A stretch of 64,000 nucleotides of DNA from Neisseria sp. oral taxon 014 str. F0314 (lineage in GTDB: Bacteria > Pseudomonadota > Gammaproteobacteria > Burkholderiales > Neisseriaceae): positions 2,438,059 through 2,502,058 of the forward strand of contig NZ_CP040504.1 of NCBI RefSeq assembly GCF_005886145.1. Reading direction: 5' to 3'. Every line of letters begins with the position of its first letter. The stretch's first letter is position 1. The notes beneath the pieces are model-generated. The model did not search any database. It was not told the origin of the DNA and was given only the letters and a program-made list of their open reading frames with translations. This document shows, one piece after another, positions 59,716 to 64,000 of this stretch. The translations under genes were made by a program, and so were the position numbers.

Positions 59716-60765
59716 TTAAAACAAATCGGATTGAGGCCGGTTTAGATAATCCGACAACGGTTTGGGCAGGCCGTAGTCTGCCAAGTGTTCCGGCGATACC
59801 CACAGGCCGTCTGAAAGGTTTTCAGACGGCCTCTGCGGCGTTTGGAAAGGTGTAATCATCAATAAGCGGTGGGTCAGGCGGTGGGTGAGGGCGGGTTGTT
59901 CTTCGAGGCCGTCTGAAGCGATGCCGAGCTTTTCGGTGTAAGCGTATGCTTCGTTCAGGGTTTCAAAACACGGCACGCAATACAGACCGCCCCAAATGCC
60001 TTTGGCGGGGCGTTTTTCCAGTAAGATTGCGCCGTCTTGGTTGCGGACAATCAGCCAGTAAAGCGGCAGGGTTTGCACTTCAAGGGCGGTTTTTTTGCGC
60101 GGCAGCTCGGCGATGCGGTTTTGCTTTTTCGCTTCGCAGATGTCCGCCATCGGGCATTGATGGCACAAGGGTTTTGTCCGTTTGCACACGGTTGCGCCCA
60201 AGTCCATCAAACCTTGCGTATAGGCAGGCATATCGGCGTTTTCAGACGGCAGCAGGCTTTCGGCAAGCGTCCAGAGCGAGTTTTCAAATTTTTTGTCCTG
60301 CGGATTGCCGTCGCGGGCGAACACGCGGCAGAGTACGCGTTTGACGTTGCCGTCCAAAATGGTTTCGCGGCGGTTGAAGGCGAAGGCGCAAATGGCGGCG
60401 GCGGTGCTTCTGCCTACGCCGCAGAGGGTTTCTAAGTCTTTGCGTTCGGATGGAAACGTACCGCCGAATTGCCCGACGACTTGTTGCGCGGCTTTGTGCA
60501 GATTGCGCGCGCGGCTGTAATAGCCCAAGCCCGCCCACAGCGACAACACTTCGTCTTGCAGCGCGGCGGCAAGCGTTTGTACGGTCGGAAATTTTTCCAA
60601 GAAACGCGGATAGTAGTCCAACACGGTGGCAACTTGCGTTTGCTGGAGCATGATTTCGGAAAGCCAGACGCAATAAGGGTTTTGCACCTGCCAAGGCAAA
60701 TCGTGACGGCCGTGTTGCCGTTGCCAGCGTATCAGGCGTTCGGCGAAAGATGAGGATGTGTTCAT
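59716..60765 (-). CDS. mutY: Adenine DNA glycosylase MutY
   Basis: 349 residues. Removes A opposite 8-oxoG. Helix-hairpin-helix LCGVGRSTAAAICAFAF, catalytic Asp following (VGRSTA...LDGNVKRV), the iron-sulfur ligands CKRTKPLCHQCPMADIC, and a C-terminal MutT-like domain. Two uptake sequences lie inside the gene near its 3' end, one encoding RPSENLSDGLW. Confidence 0.95.
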   Translation of the reverse strand: MNTSSSFAERLIRWQRQHGRHDLPWQVQNPYCVWLSEIMLQQTQVATVLDYYPRFLEKFPTVQTLAAALQDEVLSLWAGLGYYSRARNLHKAAQQVVGQFGGTFPSERKDLETLCGVGRSTAAAICAFAFNRRETILDGNVKRVLCRVFARDGNPQDKKFENSLWTLAESLLPSENADMPAYTQGLMDLGATVCKRTKPLCHQCPMADICEAKKQNRIAELPRKKTALEVQTLPLYWLIVRNQDGAILLEKRPAKGIWGGLYCVPCFETLNEAYAYTEKLGIASDGLEEQPALTHRLTHRLLMITPFQTPQRPSENLSDGLWVSPEHLADYGLPKPLSDYLNRPQSDLF

Positions 60766-60803
60766 TAATATTTGTTTTGGGTTTATTTATATTTAAAACA
60801 ATA

Positions 60804-60872
60804 TGTTATGGTATAACATTGTGAAAATAATTCTTATTGACATATATTTTTTAGGGGTATATAACACTACAT
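60804..60872 (+). promoter_or_regulatory. Strong promoter and palindrome upstream of the alcohol dehydrogenase gene
   Basis: TTGACA (60837-60842) and TATAAC (60860-60865) are 17 bases apart, an almost ideal sigma-70 promoter with a start near 60872. Just upstream, TGTTATGGTATAACA (60804-60818) is a perfect 6+6 palindrome with a 3-base centre, placed about 60 bases above the start as an activator site would be. The regulator is unknown. Confidence 0.65.
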
Positions 60873-60943
60873 AAAACTACTTTATTGCAGTATGGAAAAT
60901 TAATTTGTTCTACAGTATTAATCAACCAGCAAGGAGTATCAGC

Positions 60944-61984
60944 ATGAAAGCAATGGTTTATCACGGCGCAAACGACATCCGTTTTGAAGAAAAACCCCGT
61001 CCGCAGATTATCGATCCGACCGACGCGGTGGTGAAAATCGTCAAAACCACGATTTGCGGTACCGACTTGGGTATTTGGAAAGGCAAAAACCCCGAAGTCG
61101 CCGACGGCCGTATTCTCGGCCATGAAGGCATCGGTATTGTAGAAGAAGTCGGCGAGGCTGTAAAAAACATCAAAGTCGGCGATAAAGTCATTATTTCATG
61201 CGTCAGCAAATGCTGTACTTGCGACAACTGCAAAATCCAACTCTATTCACACTGCCGCAACGGCGGCTGGATTTTGGGCTACATGATCGACGGCACACAG
61301 GCCGAATACGTTCGTACGCCTTATGCCGACAACAGCCTCGTTCCGCTGCCCGACAACGTCAATGAAGAAGTCGCCCTGCTGTTGAGCGACGCCTTGCCGA
61401 CCGCCCACGAAATCGGCGTGCAATACGGCGATGTCAAACCCGGCGACACCGTATTCATAGCAGGCGCAGGCCCTGTCGGCATGTCCGCCCTGTTGACTGC
61501 GCAACTATACAGTCCCGCCGCCATCATTGTTTGCGATATGGACGAAAACCGTTTGAAACTGGCGAAAGAACTGGGCGCGACCTATACCATCAGCCCCGCT
61601 TCAGGCGACGTATCCAAACAAGTTTTTGCCATCGTCGGCGAAGACGGCGTGGACTGCGCCATTGAAGCCGTCGGTATCCCCGCCACATGGAATATGTGTC
61701 AAGACATCGTCAAACCGGGCGGTCATATCGCCGTCGTCGGCGTGCATGGTCAATCCGTTGATTTCAAACTCGAAAAACTGTGGATTAAAAACCTCGCCAT
61801 TACAACCGGCCTAGTAAACGCCAATACCACCGAAATGCTGATGAAGGCAATTTCCAGCAGCTCCGTCGATTACACCAAAATGCTGACCCACCGTTTCAAA
61901 TTCAGCGAATTGGAAAAAGCTTATGACGTTTTCAAACACGCCGCCGAAAACCAAGCCATGAAAGTGGTTTTGGAAGCGGATTGA
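60944..61984 (+). CDS. Zinc-dependent alcohol dehydrogenase
   Basis: 346 residues of the medium-chain family. Catalytic zinc ligands Cys38, His60 and Glu61; structural zinc cysteines 90, 93, 96 and 104; NAD(P) site VFIAGAGPVGMSALL. The start at 60944 follows AAGGAG. The substrate is uncertain; relatives act on ethanol, isopropanol or butanediol. Preceded by a strong promoter with a palindrome. It ends beside an RHS remnant on the opposite strand. Confidence 0.88.
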   Translation: MKAMVYHGANDIRFEEKPRPQIIDPTDAVVKIVKTTICGTDLGIWKGKNPEVADGRILGHEGIGIVEEVGEAVKNIKVGDKVIISCVSKCCTCDNCKIQLYSHCRNGGWILGYMIDGTQAEYVRTPYADNSLVPLPDNVNEEVALLLSDALPTAHEIGVQYGDVKPGDTVFIAGAGPVGMSALLTAQLYSPAAIIVCDMDENRLKLAKELGATYTISPASGDVSKQVFAIVGEDGVDCAIEAVGIPATWNMCQDIVKPGGHIAVVGVHGQSVDFKLEKLWIKNLAITTGLVNANTTEMLMKAISSSSVDYTKMLTHRFKFSELEKAYDVFKHAAENQAMKVVLEAD

Positions 61985-62020
61985 TTTAGAGGAAATTTTT
62001 GTGTGGGGGAGGGGGACAAT

Positions 62021-62140
62021 CCCCCACAAGTCTGAATAGTTGCCGAACCACAGCAGCCTTCCCTCCCCGTCGGTCATCTCCCGCGGCAGGCCGATCTGGT
62101 CGCAGTGGAAGTAGTTGACCTGCCGTCGGGTACGGTTTTC
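62021..62140 (-). pseudogene. RHS core stub
   Basis: On the minus strand one frame reads ...RQVNYFHCDQIGLPREMTD, GEGRLLWFGNYSDLWG and then stops resembling anything. This is the conserved RHS motif found before the toxin tip of RHS proteins (H-x-D-x-x-G-x-P-x-x-x-T-D). No start, no upstream RHS repeats and no downstream tip are present. It reads in frame after the stop of the Cys-rich ORF at 62162. Such stubs mark orphan toxin cassettes in Neisseria. Confidence 0.75.
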
Positions 62141-62161
62141 AGACGGTCTAAAGAACGTGAA

Positions 62162-62449
62162 TTATTTTCCGATGGGGAAAGTATCAGAGCATTTATGTAT
62201 CTTGTATTTTTCCCAATGGAATTGACGAATGTCTTCTTCTGAGGCGTTGGTTATTTTTGATTTTATTGAATATTCCATAAATTTATTTTGTTGATGATTC
62301 AAGTCATCCTCGTTTTTCCAGCAGCTCATGCACTCATCACAGCAGAAAAATAGGTTGTTTAAGGCAACATTCCTCTTAATAATGAGCCTTCCTTGCCCAT
62401 CACATATAGGGCATTCTTTGTACTAAAAGCAGTTGGGACTAGTATTCAT
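62162..62449 (-). pseudogene. Cysteine-rich ORF with an in-frame amber stop, possible immunity gene
   Basis: From ATG 62449 the frame reads MNTSPNCF, then TAG (62423-62425), then YKECPICDGQGRLIIKRN and on to the stop at 62162-62164. Total 95 codons. Zinc-ribbon-like cysteines (CPIC...CCDECMSCW) fill the first half; the second half is charged and helical. It may be a single-base nonsense mutant of an immunity protein. No strong ribosome site precedes the ATG. It lies directly upstream of the RHS stub, the usual place of an immunity gene. Confidence 0.55.
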
Positions 62450-62695
62450 CTTGTTGGGTATTCTATTAACAATTCGGTGGCGGGATTAGTGGAATATGCG
62501 GTATGGGGCAATGCGGGGATTGGAAAGTTCGACAGGCCGTCTGAAAGGTTTTTTTCAGACGGCTTTACTACGGATTTGTTGGATCGCGACCCAACCTACA
62601 TTTGCCGCACATTTGGCGCGAACTGATAAAAAAATGAACTGGAGTGTTTTCAGACTGCATATTGAATATGCTATATGCAGGTTATGGTTTGCCAA
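62450..62695. other. Gene-free spacer with uptake-sequence hairpin
   Basis: Contains the hairpin AGGCCGTCTGAAA/TTTTTTCAGACGGC (62534-62563) and a GTTGGATCGCGACCCAACCTAC palindrome-like stretch related to 3220-3245. A plus-strand reading through it (LVGYSINNSVAGLVEYAVWG) exists but runs over the hairpin and lacks a ribosome site. Confidence 0.5.
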
Positions 62696-63061
62696 TTACA
62701 CATAATTTCCTATCTTTTCTCTTAAAAACATAAATATCTTCACCCACAAAGGCGTAATTAATCCCCAAATTCCGCCAAATATTAATCCTTCAAAGAGCAT
62801 AAAATTTTCCCTTTTGATTTGTATGGCTAATCCCAGCAACATTCCGATTAACATTTGAATTATGGATAAGTATTTAATATTTTTTCTTTCTAATTCTAAA
62901 TGGAACAATATTACTAGGAAAAATGAAATTATCGGTACGCCGAGCAATTTAAATGTGAAATCAAGTGTTCCGTAATAGGCTAAAAATACAGAAAACAGGA
63001 ACCACCATATTAAAATACTCAACCAGTATTTTCTAATAAATTTATTGATTGCCGCAAACAT
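62696..63061 (-). CDS. Small four-helix membrane protein
   Basis: 121 residues from MFAAINKFIRKYWLSILIWW at 63061. About four hydrophobic segments and few polar residues; very AT-rich. It starts 11 bases after the stop of the 51-residue ORF, so the two are one transcript. Membrane proteins of this size occur as immunity proteins to pore-forming toxins, but no homology is recognised, so that is only a suggestion. Confidence 0.6.
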   Translation of the reverse strand: MFAAINKFIRKYWLSILIWWFLFSVFLAYYGTLDFTFKLLGVPIISFFLVILFHLELERKNIKYLSIIQMLIGMLLGLAIQIKRENFMLFEGLIFGGIWGLITPLWVKIFMFLREKIGNYV

Positions 63062-63071
63062 ATGAAATTTC

Positions 63072-63227
63072 CTATTCGCAAGAAGAATTGCTGAATACAC
63101 TATGTTCTTCACCACCAACTATAGTTTTAATCAGAAAACTAGCTGCTGTTACGGTAGCTCCTATTGCTGCAAATTTTTTAATTGAGATACATTGTTTGCT
63201 GCATTTTATTCTATCCTTTTCCTGCAT
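63072..63227 (-). CDS. 51-residue ORF with one hydrophobic segment
   Basis: Starts MQEKDRIKCSKQCISIKKF at 63227 and ends with TAG at 63072-63074. A basic Cys-containing head is followed by AAIGATVTAASFLI, a short hydrophobic stretch, and an acidic tail. The ribosome site is weak and an in-frame stop lies ten codons upstream. Adjacent genes on both sides are 11 and 20 bases away on the same strand. May be a real short gene or a remnant. Confidence 0.4.
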   Translation of the reverse strand: MQEKDRIKCSKQCISIKKFAAIGATVTAASFLIKTIVGGEEHSVFSNSSCE

Positions 63228-63247
63228 GACATCTATCTTTTTAAATT

Positions 63248-63832
63248 CTATGATGGACTATTGTGGTTAATAAGGTTTTCTATATATGAGGCATTATTAA
63301 TCAGAGTGTTTTCTCCCAGTATTTTTAACGCTTCAGGTTTATCAAATAACAGCCATTCGAAAAAATTCTTCATTGTTGTCAACTCATCTCGGTTTAGGTA
63401 CTGCAGTGAATCTTTTAAGTTCTTCTGATAGATTAAGTCGGTAATGAAGCTCTGAAGGTTAGTTGGGATGTCTGATACATTAAGTTGAATATTAATGATG
63501 ATTCTGGGTAATAGGTAGTTTATTCCTTCGGAGGAAAAGAAAGTCCACGACACTAAGTGGTGTTCATCAATATTAACTTTATTAATATCAGTATTTTCGT
63601 AGTAACCAAAGTCATCGCCATATTCCGACATGACGTAACGGTCATTTTTGTATTGATTAGAGACGATACCCTGTAAAGGCAGTTGTCGGTAAGGTATTTG
63701 ATAAATAGTAGGCATAAAAATGTCCCTAATAAAATTTATGGCAATAGGTTCTTGCAGTTGTTGTAAGTATTCCACGCTTGCGTGATTGCCTGTCCATGAC
63801 CAGAGTCCCCTCCTTCCCAGCATTTTTTTCAC
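63248..63832 (-). CDS. Unknown AT-rich protein, possible immunity protein
   Basis: 194 residues from GTG 63832, or 191 from ATG 63823; neither has a good ribosome site. Soluble and acidic. FSSEGINYLLPRIIINI in the middle, then a helical C-terminus (LNRDELTTMKNFFEWLLFDKPEAL). The pattern loosely recalls small soluble immunity-type families with a W-F-x-x-E-G-x-x-x-x-LP core; unverified. The first 20 residues (MLGRRGLWSWTGN) look unlike the rest and are more GC-rich, as if the start were rebuilt by recombination. Confidence 0.55.
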   Translation of the reverse strand: MKKMLGRRGLWSWTGNHASVEYLQQLQEPIAINFIRDIFMPTIYQIPYRQLPLQGIVSNQYKNDRYVMSEYGDDFGYYENTDINKVNIDEHHLVSWTFFSSEGINYLLPRIIINIQLNVSDIPTNLQSFITDLIYQKNLKDSLQYLNRDELTTMKNFFEWLLFDKPEALKILGENTLINNASYIENLINHNSPS

Positions 63833-63874
63833 GTCGACTACGAGAGCTTGCCAAATTGTGTATTTATTGGAAGA

Positions 63875-64000
63875 TTACTTTTTGATACCGTTTTTATTTT
63901 TTATTAGCCAAGATGAAATTAGACTATCAAACTCTTCAATACTTAGAATATCTGGAGATAATTTTCCATTTAAACAAGAATAGATATACACTTTTTCATC
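63875..64000 (-). CDS. C-terminal end of a further AT-rich gene running off the window
   Basis: The minus strand is open from the window edge for 41 codons to a TAA at 63875-63877, reading DEKVYIYSCLNGKLSPDILS, then IEEFDSLISSWLIKNKNGIKK. Composition and strand match the genes to its left. The 3' end of an immunity-like or toxin-associated gene is likely, but nothing more can be said. Confidence 0.55.
   Translation of the reverse strand, partial: DEKVYIYSCLNGKLSPDILSIEEFDSLISSWLIKNKNGIKK

Noticed and set aside
62393..62626. 77-codon plus-strand ORF in the RHS-like region
   Set aside because: Crosses the antisense Cys-rich gene and an uptake-sequence hairpin; no ribosome site. The segment NSVAGLVEYAVWG is curious but not enough.

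Overview
The window is a stretch of a Neisseria chromosome. The 10-mer DNA uptake sequence GCCGTCTGAA (or its complement) occurs throughout, often as inverted pairs that act as terminators between genes. Gene content and local order (secA/dciA, purN/mip/holC, pepA/lptF/lptG, proQ/aroC, edd/zwf/pgl/glk/hexR) are also neisserial. Most uptake sequences here read AGGCCGTCTGAA, with a minority of AGGTCGTCTGAA; the ATGCCGTCTGAA form typical of meningococci and gonococci is rare. Together with the presence of a membrane formate dehydrogenase operon, this suggests a commensal Neisseria; the species cannot be fixed from the window alone.

Layout. 1-8.1 kb: fumC; an ABC importer whose three genes are split by an AT-rich DUF2971 gene set in repeats; a cadD-type cadmium permease between copies of a MITE-like repeat and next to a second, decayed copy of the ABC ATPase 3' end; and an nnrS-like gene. 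8.2-15.3 kb: small conserved proteins, psd, hflX, a tiny membrane protein, ccoI and a small serine hydrolase. 15.4-21.7 kb: an isolated cysD, proQ, aroC, secA and dciA. 22-31 kb: azurin with a candidate FNR promoter, a hemerythrin protein, dapE, an AraC regulator, a PEBP protein, ogt, argF and a Slam-family protein. 31-36 kb: a thioredoxin-fold lipoprotein and fdnGHI, whose catalytic subunit carries Cys in place of Sec at residue 196.

36-46 kb is a glucose block. edd and eda are transcribed leftwards; zwf-pgl-glk-hexR run rightwards. A near-perfect palindrome with a HexR-type core lies between the two divergent units. A glucose/galactose permease gene (gluP) next to hexR is broken by a frameshift. 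46-60.8 kb is housekeeping: purN, mip, holC, a cupin, pepA, lptFG, recX, gph, an NAD-type glutamate dehydrogenase, lysC, rph, yicC and mutY. 60.9-62.0 kb holds a zinc alcohol dehydrogenase with a strong promoter.

62-64 kb is AT-rich and all on the minus strand: a short stub of an RHS core, a cysteine-rich gene with an in-frame stop, two small hydrophobic ORFs, an unknown 191-194 residue protein and the end of a further gene running off the window. This looks like the edge of an RHS/polymorphic-toxin immunity array and is the least explained part of the window. I saw no tRNA, rRNA, CRISPR array, complete insertion sequence or Correia element.
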